Positions 9,385 to 18,726 are shown, counted from the first letter of the stretch. The stretch is 64,000 nucleotides of DNA from an uncultured Pelagibacteraceae bacterium (GCA_902625125.1 CACOAB010000004.1:1-64000); one strand, 5' to 3'. Notes: generated by a model from the letters alone, not told the origin. A program made the numbers and translations.

Positions 9385-10275
9385 ATGCAAATGCCAAAAA
9401 AAAATGAAATTATTGTCACTGGTGGAGCTGGATTCGTAGGCACTAATTTGATTAAACTTCTTTTAAAAAAGACAAAATATAGGATAATTAGTATCGATAA
9501 TTACTCTACAGGAAAAAAAAATAATCACATTAAAGATAAGAGAGTGAAATATATTATTGGTAACACTAAAGAAATTTTTAAATTGTTAAAAAGTCCAAAA
9601 AAAATTAAATCAATTTTTCACTTTGGTGAGTTTGCTAGAATTTATCAAAGCTTCATTAAAATGAACGAATGTTTAGACTCTAACTCAATAGGCTCTAATG
9701 CTGTATTTAATTTTTGCTTAAAAAATAATATTAAACTTATTTATTCAGCTACATCTGCCTCTTTAGGAAATAGTGGTAATGATAAAAATTTATCTCCCTA
9801 TGCTTTTACAAAATCAAAAAATCTTGAGTTGTTAGAAAATTTAAAAAAATGGTTTAATTTTAAATATGAAGTTATTTATTTTTACAATGTTTACGGTCCA
9901 AATCAAATATGTAAAGGTGAAATGTCTACTGTAATAGGAATTTTCGAAGATCATTATAAAAGAGGCAAAGCTTTACCAGTAGTAAAACCTGGCTCTCAAT
10001 CTAGAAGATTTACCCATATAGAGGATACGATTAAAATTTGTTTTTTAGCTTGGAAGAAAAATCTCTGTAGACACTATAGCATATCCAGTAAAAAATCTTA
10101 TTCGATTTTAGAAGTTGCTAAAATGTTTAAATCAAAAATTAAATTATTACCAAAAAGACCTGGGGAAAGATACGCTTCTGCTCTTATAAACAAAAACTTA
10201 TCAAATAAAATGTATAAGTATTTTGGAAAGATCGAATTGAAAAATTATATTAATTCTTTTATTAAAAAAAATTAA
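9385..10275 (+). CDS. NAD-dependent epimerase/dehydratase (UDP-glucose 4-epimerase-like)
   Basis: 296 aa; GGAGFVGTNLIKLL, VYGPNQ motif. Confidence 0.8.
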   Translation: MQMPKKNEIIVTGGAGFVGTNLIKLLLKKTKYRIISIDNYSTGKKNNHIKDKRVKYIIGNTKEIFKLLKSPKKIKSIFHFGEFARIYQSFIKMNECLDSNSIGSNAVFNFCLKNNIKLIYSATSASLGNSGNDKNLSPYAFTKSKNLELLENLKKWFNFKYEVIYFYNVYGPNQICKGEMSTVIGIFEDHYKRGKALPVVKPGSQSRRFTHIEDTIKICFLAWKKNLCRHYSISSKKSYSILEVAKMFKSKIKLLPKRPGERYASALINKNLSNKMYKYFGKIELKNYINSFIKKN

Positions 10276-10799
10276 TGCCCGGGAAATTCAATTAGATTAT
10301 TAGTCTTGTAACCCTTTTTTTGTAATAAACTGTTTCCTGGCAGATCAAAAAGATTTATTACGAAAATAAAACCAGCAACTTTTCCACCAGAAATCTCAAT
10401 TAATTTAGCTGCAGCTTCAGCTGTTCCTCCTGTAGCTATTAAATCGTCAATCACAAGTATTTTTTCATTTTTTTCAATTGAGTCTTTATGGACTTCAATA
10501 GTGGCTTTTCCATACTCAAGCTCAAAATCTATAGAATGAACTTCTGCCGGTAGTTTATTTTTTTTTCTCAAAAGAATAAAGGGTTTCTCTAATTGATAGG
10601 AAACAGTTGAGGCAAAAACAAATCCCCTAGACTCAATAGCTGCAACTTTATCAAAATCTATTTTTTTTGCTAATTCAATTATTTTATCATTAGTAAATTT
10701 AAACGCTTTTGCATCCTTAATAAGAGTTGTTATATCACGAAATAAAATTCCCTTTTTAGGATAATCAGGTATTGAACGAATATGTTTTTTTAAATCCAT
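10272..10799 (-). CDS. apt: Adenine phosphoribosyltransferase
   Basis: MDLKKHIRSIPDYPKKGILFRDITTL..., PRPP motif VIDDLIATGGTA; start placed at MDLKK. Confidence 0.93.
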   Translation of the reverse strand: MDLKKHIRSIPDYPKKGILFRDITTLIKDAKAFKFTNDKIIELAKKIDFDKVAAIESRGFVFASTVSYQLEKPFILLRKKNKLPAEVHSIDFELEYGKATIEVHKDSIEKNEKILVIDDLIATGGTAEAAAKLIEISGGKVAGFIFVINLFDLPGNSLLQKKGYKTNNLIEFPGH

Positions 10800-10839
10800 A
10801 ATTTGCTTCAAGTTCTAACAAAAAAGCATTAATAATTAA

Positions 10840-11724
10840 ATGATGAAAAAAAGAAAGCTTGGGATAATTGGTGGTAGCGGACTTTATAAAATGGAAGGTT
10901 TTGAAAAAACTAGATGGAAAAAAATTAACACTCCATGGGGCAAACCATCAGATGAAATTTTATTAGCCAATATAGGAAAAGAGGAAATTTGTTTTATACC
11001 AAGACACTCTAGAGGACATAAAATAAATCCAACAAAAATTAATTTCAGAGCAAATATCGATGCAATGAAACAACTGGGAGTTACAGATATCATCTCAGTA
11101 TCAGCTGTTGGATCATTAAAAGAAAATTTAGAACCTGGAAAATTTGTGATTGTTGATCAATTTATAGATCGTACATTTTCTAGAATAAAAACATTTTTTG
11201 ATGAGGAAATAGTAGCCCATGTTTCAATGGCAAAACCTACAAGTCCAGGGCTTTCAATCTGTTGTGAAGCTGCATTAAAAAAATTAAATATAAGCTATCA
11301 AACCGGGGGAACATATATTGTCATGGAGGGTCCTCAGTTTTCTACTTTAGCCGAGTCAAATTTGTACAGGTCTTGGGGGGCTGATGTAATTGGAATGACT
11401 AATATGCCTGAAGCCAAATTAGCAAGAGAAGCAGAAATTAGATACAGCACTATTGCAATGGTAACAGACTACGATTGTTGGCATTCTGATCATGATGAAG
11501 TTGATGTAAGCATGGTCATACAAACATTAATGAAAAATGCTGCCAATGCTCAAAATATGATCAAAGAGATTATAAAAACATTTAAAGACTATTCAGTAGA
11601 AAAAGATCCTGCAAATAACTGTTTAGACGTTGCCATAATTACTGATCCAAATTTAAGAACAAAAAAAACTATAAAAAAATTGAAAAATATTGCTGGGCGA
11701 GTCTTAAATAAAAAAAAATTCTAA
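10840..11724 (+). CDS. mtnP: S-methyl-5'-thioadenosine phosphorylase
   Basis: 294 aa; GIIGGSGLY, PRHSRGH, MTNMPEAKLAREAEI, TDYDCW. Confidence 0.93.
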   Translation: MMKKRKLGIIGGSGLYKMEGFEKTRWKKINTPWGKPSDEILLANIGKEEICFIPRHSRGHKINPTKINFRANIDAMKQLGVTDIISVSAVGSLKENLEPGKFVIVDQFIDRTFSRIKTFFDEEIVAHVSMAKPTSPGLSICCEAALKKLNISYQTGGTYIVMEGPQFSTLAESNLYRSWGADVIGMTNMPEAKLAREAEIRYSTIAMVTDYDCWHSDHDEVDVSMVIQTLMKNAANAQNMIKEIIKTFKDYSVEKDPANNCLDVAIITDPNLRTKKTIKKLKNIAGRVLNKKKF

Positions 11725-12170
11725 TGCCAACATATACTGTAAAATATTCTAATATTAAACTCACACAAAAACAAAAAAATTCTATTGCAAATGATATAAC
11801 TAATATTCATAGTAAATATACAGGTGCAAATACCTTTTTTGCTCAAGTAATATTTCAAAAAAATGAAAAAAATTCTCACTTTATGGGTGGCAAATTAGTA
11901 AAAACTAAAGAGATTTTTTTAAATGGGCAGATCAGAGCTGGGCGAACATCTAAAATTAAAAAAAATTTAATTCTAGGCTTAAAAAAAATTTTGGTTAAAA
12001 ATACTAAATTACGGGGTGATTTTATTTGGGTATACTTAGAAGATTTATTATCAGATCAAATGATTGAGTATGGCGAAGTTTTACCTAAATCAGGAAATGA
12101 AAAAAAATGGTTTAATTCATTAACACCTAACTTAAGAAAAAGATTAAAAAAAATAGAAAAAAGAAAATGA
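11724..12170 (+). CDS. Tautomerase superfamily protein, cis-3-chloroacrylate dehalogenase (cis-CaaD)-like
   Basis: 148 aa starting MPTY (Pro-1 after Met removal). Counted from Pro-1: His28, Arg70, Arg73, Tyr103, Glu114 all present, as in cis-CaaD; start overlaps mtnP stop (TAATG). Confidence 0.83.
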   Translation: MPTYTVKYSNIKLTQKQKNSIANDITNIHSKYTGANTFFAQVIFQKNEKNSHFMGGKLVKTKEIFLNGQIRAGRTSKIKKNLILGLKKILVKNTKLRGDFIWVYLEDLLSDQMIEYGEVLPKSGNEKKWFNSLTPNLRKRLKKIEKRK

Positions 12171-13237
12171 AAATAGAGGGAAAGATTTATAAAACTATTT
12201 GGTTTGAAAATAATTTAGTTAAAATAATAGATCAAACAAAACTTCCACATCAATTTGTTATTAAAGATCTTAAAAAAGTTAAAGATGCTATTAATGCAAT
12301 TAAGACAATGGAAGTAAGAGGTGCGCCATTAATTGGAGCTACTGCCGCATATGGATTAGTACTATCTATAATTGAAAATAATGATTTATCATTTTTAAAA
12401 AAATCAAGCGAAGAATTAATTGCCTCCAGACCAACTGCAATTAATCTTAAATGGGCAGTCGATAGAATGATGAAAAAATTATCTGGCATTAATGAGAAAG
12501 ATATTTTGAAAATAGCTTTAAAAGAAGCAAAAGCTATAAAAGATGAGGATGAAGGATTTTGTAAAAATATTGGCTTAAATGGTCTTAAAATTATTGAGGA
12601 TATTTCAAACAAAAAAAAAGATACAGTTAATATACTAACTCATTGTAACGCTGGTTGGTTAGCAACTATTGACTGGGGTACAGCTACCTCACCAATTTAT
12701 CATGCACATCAAAAAGGCATCAAAGTTCATGTCTGGGTTGACGAAACTAGACCAAGAAATCAAGGAGCAAACTTAACTTCATATGAATTAAATGAAGAAG
12801 GAATATCGAACACTGTAATTACTGATAACGCTGGCGGAATTTTAATGCAAAGAGGACAAGTTGATATGTGCATTGTGGGCACTGATAGAACTTTATCCAA
12901 CGGAGATGTATGTAATAAAATTGGGACTTATTTAAAAGCTTTATCTGCAAAAGATAATAATGTTCCATTTTATGTTGCTTTACCAAGTTCAACTATAGAT
13001 TGGAACATTAAAGACCATAAACAAATTCCCATTGAAGAGAGAAATTCAGAGGAACTGTCTCATGTTGAAGGAGTAGATGAAAATAATGAAATTAAAAAAG
13101 TTAGAATTTACCCACAAAAAAGTAAATCACTTAACTTAGCCTTTGATGTAACTCCTGCTAAACTAGTTACTGGTTTGATAACAGAAAAGGGTGTTTGTGA
13201 GGCATCTGAACAAGGACTAAAAGGTTTATTTAAGTGA
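12167..13237 (+). CDS. mtnA: S-methyl-5-thioribose-1-phosphate isomerase
   Basis: 356 aa; MEVRGAPLIGATAAYG, LTHCNAGWLAT, GTDRTLSNGDVCNKIGTY. Confidence 0.94.
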   Translation: MKIEGKIYKTIWFENNLVKIIDQTKLPHQFVIKDLKKVKDAINAIKTMEVRGAPLIGATAAYGLVLSIIENNDLSFLKKSSEELIASRPTAINLKWAVDRMMKKLSGINEKDILKIALKEAKAIKDEDEGFCKNIGLNGLKIIEDISNKKKDTVNILTHCNAGWLATIDWGTATSPIYHAHQKGIKVHVWVDETRPRNQGANLTSYELNEEGISNTVITDNAGGILMQRGQVDMCIVGTDRTLSNGDVCNKIGTYLKALSAKDNNVPFYVALPSSTIDWNIKDHKQIPIEERNSEELSHVEGVDENNEIKKVRIYPQKSKSLNLAFDVTPAKLVTGLITEKGVCEASEQGLKGLFK

Positions 13238-13878
13238 GTAAATTAAAAGCTGAAGTAATAAAATATTCCAAAAAGTTAAATATAACAAACTTATCTGCTT
13301 TAAGATCTGGAAATATTTCTGTGAGAGCGAAAGAAAAAGGAGTAAACGGTTTTTACATTACTCCGTCTGGAAGAGAATATGGATCACTGAAACTAAAAGA
13401 TATAATTTTTGTTTCTCTTAAAGGTGTTTATGATAAAAAAAAGGGTAAACCTTCCTCAGAATGGAGATTTCATCAAGATATTTATGTGAATAAAAAAGAG
13501 GCCAAAGCAATAGTTCATGCTCACTCAACATGTGCAACTGCTGTTTCAACTCATCAAAAAAATATTCCAGCATTTCACTATATGGTTGCAGTGGCAGGAG
13601 GAGAAGATATTAAATGTAGTAAATATGCAACTTTTGGTACCAAAAATCTTTCAAGAAATATTATTAAAGCTTTAAAAAACAGATCAGCATGTTTAATTGC
13701 TAATCACGGTCAAGTTGCGTTTGGAGAAAATTTAAAAAAAACTTTTGAGCTTGCTCAAGAGATCGAAAATATTTGCCATCAATATATAAATGCCCTAAGA
13801 ATTGGAATACCCAAGATTCTTTCAAAAAAAGAGATGAAAATAGTCATGGGTAAATTTAAAAATTATAAAAAAGGATAG
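13234..13878 (+). CDS. Class II aldolase/adducin family protein (candidate 5-methylthioribulose-1-phosphate aldolase or MtnB-type dehydratase)
   Basis: 214 aa; SGNISVRAKE, SSEWRFHQDIY, IVHAHSTCATA, IANHGQVAFG; GTG start overlapping mtnA stop. Confidence 0.87.
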   Translation: MSKLKAEVIKYSKKLNITNLSALRSGNISVRAKEKGVNGFYITPSGREYGSLKLKDIIFVSLKGVYDKKKGKPSSEWRFHQDIYVNKKEAKAIVHAHSTCATAVSTHQKNIPAFHYMVAVAGGEDIKCSKYATFGTKNLSRNIIKALKNRSACLIANHGQVAFGENLKKTFELAQEIENICHQYINALRIGIPKILSKKEMKIVMGKFKNYKKG

Positions 13879-13884
13879 TTTTTA

Positions 13885-14925
13885 ATGATCAAAGTTGGTG
13901 AACACATTACCATTGATTTTCTTGGTGTAAAAAAAGATTATTCACCTGAATTTTATGAAAAAGTAATCTACAAAATTGCAAAAGCTGCAAAAGTTGAAAT
14001 ATTAAATGTAGCTTCACATAAGTTTGAGCCTCAAGGTTTTACTTTAGTTGCGCTACTTTCAGAAAGTCATTTTAGTTTTCATACTTTTCCAGAGAGAGGC
14101 GTAATTAGTTTCGATTTCTTTACTTGTGGTAAAGTAAATCCAAAAGTTGCATTAAAAATATTGAGAAAAGAAATTGATCATAAAAGAGTAATTACCAATG
14201 CTTTTGATCGAAGTAGCATTGGTCTGTATGACGACATTTACAGTACGCCAGGTCAAAAAAAATTTTATGTTGTTAAAGATGTTTTAGAAAAATTTACATC
14301 TAAAGTAGGACAATTCGTTGAAGTTATGGACATAGAGGAGTTCGGTCACGCCTTATTTATTGATCACGAAATTCAAGTTGCAGAAAAAGATGAAAAAATT
14401 TATAGCTCAAATTTCTTTAAATCTAGTTATGATTTAAGTAAAAAAAATAATAATGTTGCTATTATTGGAGGCGGAGACGGTGGAGTAGCTCGTGCGTGTT
14501 TGGAAAATAATTCAAATTATATAGATTGGTTCGAGCTTGATCCAGAAATAGTAGACGCATGTTATCGTCACTTACCAAAGGTTTGTTCTAAAGTAAAAAA
14601 AAGTAATAAAATAAAAACTTTTTGGGGGGATGCTTTTAAAAGTATAAAAGAAATTGAAGATTCAAAATATGATAAAATTTTTGTTGATTTAAATGATGAT
14701 CAATATTGCATTGATCTAGCCAAAAAAAACATGAAGAGCCTTCAAAGAATTCTTAAAAAGGGTGGGGTAATTACAGCACAAGTTGGAAGCTATGATAAAA
14801 AACCAAAACAAGTAGACAACTGGTGTAAAGTTTTATCAAAAAGCTTTGGAAACGTTAAGTTATCAGGTGCTTATATCCCAAGTTTTGACTGTAACTGGAA
14901 TTTTGCTTCATCTATAATGAAGTAA
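13885..14925 (+). CDS. Fused S-adenosylmethionine decarboxylase-spermidine synthase
   Basis: N-terminal AdoMetDC with SESHFSFHTFPERG...FDFFTCG (pyruvoyl E|S site); C-terminal SpeE domain with IIGGGDGGVARACLE. Confidence 0.92.
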   Translation: MIKVGEHITIDFLGVKKDYSPEFYEKVIYKIAKAAKVEILNVASHKFEPQGFTLVALLSESHFSFHTFPERGVISFDFFTCGKVNPKVALKILRKEIDHKRVITNAFDRSSIGLYDDIYSTPGQKKFYVVKDVLEKFTSKVGQFVEVMDIEEFGHALFIDHEIQVAEKDEKIYSSNFFKSSYDLSKKNNNVAIIGGGDGGVARACLENNSNYIDWFELDPEIVDACYRHLPKVCSKVKKSNKIKTFWGDAFKSIKEIEDSKYDKIFVDLNDDQYCIDLAKKNMKSLQRILKKGGVITAQVGSYDKKPKQVDNWCKVLSKSFGNVKLSGAYIPSFDCNWNFASSIMK

Positions 14926-15722
14926 TGTTTCGAATTTCTTGTATTCAATTAAAATCAAATAATAACATTTTACACAATTTAAAAAAAACAGAAAAATTTA
15001 TTTTTAAAGCAGTAAAACAAAAAGCAGATTTTATATTAACTCCAGAAATATCCTCTTTGTTTTCATTAAACAAAAAACAATTATTGAAAATTTGTAAATC
15101 TATGAAAGAAGATATCTATCTAAATGGAATAAGAAAGATAGCAAAAAAATATAAAAAATGGATTTTGGTTGGTTCATTAATTATTAAAGTTACAAAAAAT
15201 AAATTAGTAAATAGATCTGTGCTTGTAGATAAAACTGGAAAGATAAGAACTTTTTACGATAAAATTCATATGTACGATGTTGTTCTAAGCAAAAAAGAAA
15301 AGTACTTTGAGTCAAAAACTTTTAGCGCTGGAAAACAAATTAAATCTTTCAATTTACCTTGGGGGAAACTTGGCTTATCCATTTGCTATGATTTGAGATT
15401 TCCCAACATGTATAGAAAATTATCTAAAGCTGGATGTAAATATATCTCAATTCCTTCAGCTTTTACTGAAACTACCGGAAAGAAACATTGGCATTCTTTA
15501 CTTAAAGCAAGAGCAATAGAAAATTTCTGCTATATTTTTGCTCCCGCTCAAGGAGGAACACATTATAATGGCAGAAAAACTTTTGGTCATTCCATGATTA
15601 TTTCTCCAGATGGAAAAATATTAAAAGAACTAAAAAAATCAGAAGGTGTTATAACGGCCTCAATTGATCAAAAGCTACCAAAAAGATTAAGATCCATAAT
15701 TCCTAGCTTAAAATCTGATTAA
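14925..15722 (+). CDS. Carbon-nitrogen hydrolase (nitrilase/omega-amidase-like)
   Basis: 265 aa; LTPEIS (Glu), KIHMYDV (Lys), LGLSICYDLRFPNMYR (Cys). Confidence 0.88.
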   Translation: MFRISCIQLKSNNNILHNLKKTEKFIFKAVKQKADFILTPEISSLFSLNKKQLLKICKSMKEDIYLNGIRKIAKKYKKWILVGSLIIKVTKNKLVNRSVLVDKTGKIRTFYDKIHMYDVVLSKKEKYFESKTFSAGKQIKSFNLPWGKLGLSICYDLRFPNMYRKLSKAGCKYISIPSAFTETTGKKHWHSLLKARAIENFCYIFAPAQGGTHYNGRKTFGHSMIISPDGKILKELKKSEGVITASIDQKLPKRLRSIIPSLKSD

Positions 15723-16118
15723 TTATTCGTATGATTTTACTTCTTTAATATTAGAACCAAGCGAAGTATTGATTAATAGTTTAATTTTTGCTCTTTCATC
15801 ATTATATTTATAAACATTTCTTGCAAGCTCAACAAATTTTTCCCCAAAATCTTTATTTTTTTCTGCAGCTCTTTTTCCATCTTCAATATCCCATAATTTA
15901 AGATTTATATTCTTCAAATCATTTATATACTTTGAGATACTGCTTTGATTAGGAATATACTTTTTAACCGCTTCATTTAAAGATGATAGCTCTTTTTCAA
16001 TATTATTTAACTTTTCTTTATTGGATATTTTGGCTTTTTTTATTTCTAAAATTGTGATCTTGTCAAACAATTCACCAGCTGAAATTTCTGCCAATATTTT
16101 GTCTATTTTATTGTTCAT
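15723..16118 (-). CDS. DUF6165-like family protein
   Basis: 131 aa; AEISAGELFDKITILEIKKAKI...LWDIED; next to glycosyltransferases. Confidence 0.65.
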   Translation of the reverse strand: MNNKIDKILAEISAGELFDKITILEIKKAKISNKEKLNNIEKELSSLNEAVKKYIPNQSSISKYINDLKNINLKLWDIEDGKRAAEKNKDFGEKFVELARNVYKYNDERAKIKLLINTSLGSNIKEVKSYE

Positions 16119-16164
16119 ATTAATATTTGACTATATCATTCTTTAATTATACTCGGAATTAATA

Positions 16165-17097
16165 ATGTCAAATATATTAATAATTAAACACGGTTCGTTA
16201 GGGGATTTAATCCAAGCTAATGGAGCAATCAAAGACATAAAAAACTTTTATTCGAATAGAAAAGTATTTTTGCTAACAACCCAACCTTACTCAATTTTTA
16301 TGTCTGAATGCCCTTATTTAGATGGGGTATTAATTGATAAAAGACTACCAAGATGGAATCTATTTTATTTAAATAATTTAAAAAAAACTTTATCAAAATA
16401 TGATTTTTCTAAAGTATTTGATTTACAAAATTCAAGTAGAACAAAGTTTTATAAAAGATTTATAATTAAGAAAGTTGAATGGTCATCTACCGAAACAGTT
16501 TTGGAGCCTGGCCAAAAAAAAAGAGATTTTGATAAAGATCCTGTTCTGGATAGATTAGAGATACAACTTAAAAAAAGTGGTATTGAAACTGAATTTACAA
16601 AAAATATTGATTTAAGCTGGACGTTAGAAAATATTTCACGATTGGTAAAGCAATATGCAAATAATGAATATATCTTAGTTTTTCCCTTTTGCTCCTCTAA
16701 ACTTAAAAATAAAAAATGGCCTTATTATCAAGAGTTAATACAAAAACTAAAACAAGAGTTTAAAAATAAATATCCTATTCTTATTGCTCCGGGGCCTAAT
16801 GAAATTGACGAAGCGAATAAATTAAATGGAAAAGTTGTGTTAGACAATAATGAGCCGATAAATATTAAAAAACTTATTTCTTTAATCAATGGAGCAAAAC
16901 TTATTATTGCAAACGATACTGGGCCAGCACATATTGCCTCTCATTTAGATAAAAAAGGATTAGTATTATTCGGAAGTCATACTTCGGCAGAAAAAGTGAG
17001 TATAGAAAATTTTAACTTTAAAGCTATTTCTGTTAAAAACTTAGAAGAATTAACTGTAGAAACCGTTCTAAACGAAGTGAAAATTAGATTAAATTAA
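16165..17097 (+). CDS. Glycosyltransferase family 9 (heptosyltransferase-like)
   Basis: 310 aa; IIKHGSLGDLIQANGAI, IANDTGPAHIASHL. Confidence 0.87.
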   Translation: MSNILIIKHGSLGDLIQANGAIKDIKNFYSNRKVFLLTTQPYSIFMSECPYLDGVLIDKRLPRWNLFYLNNLKKTLSKYDFSKVFDLQNSSRTKFYKRFIIKKVEWSSTETVLEPGQKKRDFDKDPVLDRLEIQLKKSGIETEFTKNIDLSWTLENISRLVKQYANNEYILVFPFCSSKLKNKKWPYYQELIQKLKQEFKNKYPILIAPGPNEIDEANKLNGKVVLDNNEPINIKKLISLINGAKLIIANDTGPAHIASHLDKKGLVLFGSHTSAEKVSIENFNFKAISVKNLEELTVETVLNEVKIRLN

Positions 17098-18169
17098 TAT
17101 ATTCTTTAACAATTTTCTCCCATTTGAAATTTTTCGAAAATTCTAAAGCATTTGTTCCTAGTTCTAAAAAATGATTGTTGGTTAAAGTTTTAATTAAAGT
17201 TTCATATATTGCGTTTAAATCATTTCCATTACAAAGATAACCTGTTTGACCGCTCTTTATAGCATCACCTTCACCACCATAAATCCCACCTATTGAAGCT
17301 TTACCATAAGACGCAGCTTCAATATAAGTTATACCAAAACCTTCAACTGATTTTTTGTAAATCACAGACGGCATCACAAAAACGTTAGATTGTTCAAGTA
17401 ATGCTACTTTTTCCTGTTCAGAAGATTTAAATAGCAGCTCAACATTTTTCTCTAAGCCTAGTTCTTTTGATAATTTTAAAAGATTTTTTTTCTCGTCACC
17501 ATCACCAATTGAAACGTATTTCAAATTTGGAAATTTTGGTAAAAGATTTTTAATAGTCATTAAAATATTCTGATGACTTTTTCTACCATCTAATCTAGAA
17601 ATTGTAATTAATTTAGGAGAAGCATTTCCATATATATCTCTAGCAAATTTCTTTGCTTCCTCACTAATTGGAATTGGATAATTACAACCTGGATTAATCA
17701 CAGTAACATTTTTGACACCCAATTTCATGGCGAACTCTTTTGTAAATTTGGAATTAGCTATTACATTATCAGCTTTTGCTAATGCATTTAAAACCCTCTT
17801 ATTTAAAGAAGAACCTACCGGATGATTTATTTCTTTTGAGTGAATTAAACAGAAAGATTTAGTTTTTTCTAAAATATTTTTTTCAATGTTCTCGATGCTT
17901 TTCCAATGGTCAAAAAAAGAAGCTCTTATTTCATTAGAAGTTATAAATTCTTGTATAAGGTTAGCTTTTCTATATTTACGAAAAATTTTAAAACCAGAAA
18001 CTCGCTCTATGTTTAATTTCGAAATTTGATCATAATTTTCTGAATCTCTATTAGCTTCAGCGAATACTTTTACTGGACCATGATTTAACAAAGCATTAGA
18101 CAAACCTTCCATTAAGTTTTGCATCCCGCCTAATTCAGGGGGAAAATTTCTTGTAGAAACTAAAAACAT
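17084..18169 (-). CDS. Glycosyltransferase family 4
   Basis: 361 aa; FPPELGGMQ, SRLDGRKSHQN, VEGFGITYIEAASYGKASIGG. Confidence 0.87.
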   Translation of the reverse strand: MFLVSTRNFPPELGGMQNLMEGLSNALLNHGPVKVFAEANRDSENYDQISKLNIERVSGFKIFRKYRKANLIQEFITSNEIRASFFDHWKSIENIEKNILEKTKSFCLIHSKEINHPVGSSLNKRVLNALAKADNVIANSKFTKEFAMKLGVKNVTVINPGCNYPIPISEEAKKFARDIYGNASPKLITISRLDGRKSHQNILMTIKNLLPKFPNLKYVSIGDGDEKKNLLKLSKELGLEKNVELLFKSSEQEKVALLEQSNVFVMPSVIYKKSVEGFGITYIEAASYGKASIGGIYGGEGDAIKSGQTGYLCNGNDLNAIYETLIKTLTNNHFLELGTNALEFSKNFKWEKIVKEYINLI

Positions 18170-18726
18170 TAATTAAACCACTTTATGTTACAACCCATGC
18201 TTGGAATTTGTCTTTCAGGACCTTTTTGACTTTGCGCTACCATTTTCATAGCTATTTTTAAATCGCTATCGCCTTTATTTATCGGTTTTAAGTCTTTTAA
18301 TTCTTTATATCGTCCCCTGTATTGAAGTTCTAAATCTTTGTTATAACCAAAAAAATCTGGTGTACACACTGCTCCATATTTCTTTGCAATTTCCTGAGTT
18401 TCATCTAATAAATAATTAACTTCATTAAAGTTATTATCACCAGCAAATTTTATCATATTTTCAAAAGAATCTTCTGGATGATTTTTTGTGTCATTTGACA
18501 TAATAGCCACAGTATTAATTCCCTCTTTTTTCAAATCATTACAGTCTATAATTAAATCTCTAATTATTGCTTTTACGTAAGGACAGTGATTACAAATAAA
18601 CATGATTAAAGTGGCTTTTTCACCCTTAATATCACTTAAGGAAATTAACTTACTTTCTATTGATTTTAGTTTGAAATCCTCAGCTTTTTTTCCAAAATCA
18701 CATACCGGGGTTTTAGTTAGAGCCAT
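18169..18726 (-). CDS. Thioredoxin-fold/peroxiredoxin-like protein
   Basis: 185 aa; LIMFICNHCPYVKAI (CxxC), redoxin fold. Confidence 0.82.
   Translation of the reverse strand: MALTKTPVCDFGKKAEDFKLKSIESKLISLSDIKGEKATLIMFICNHCPYVKAIIRDLIIDCNDLKKEGINTVAIMSNDTKNHPEDSFENMIKFAGDNNFNEVNYLLDETQEIAKKYGAVCTPDFFGYNKDLELQYRGRYKELKDLKPINKGDSDLKIAMKMVAQSQKGPERQIPSMGCNIKWFN

Noticed and set aside
12250-12612. 120-aa antisense ORF in mtnA
   Set aside because: Composition mirrors the sense gene; no domain or ribosome-binding context.
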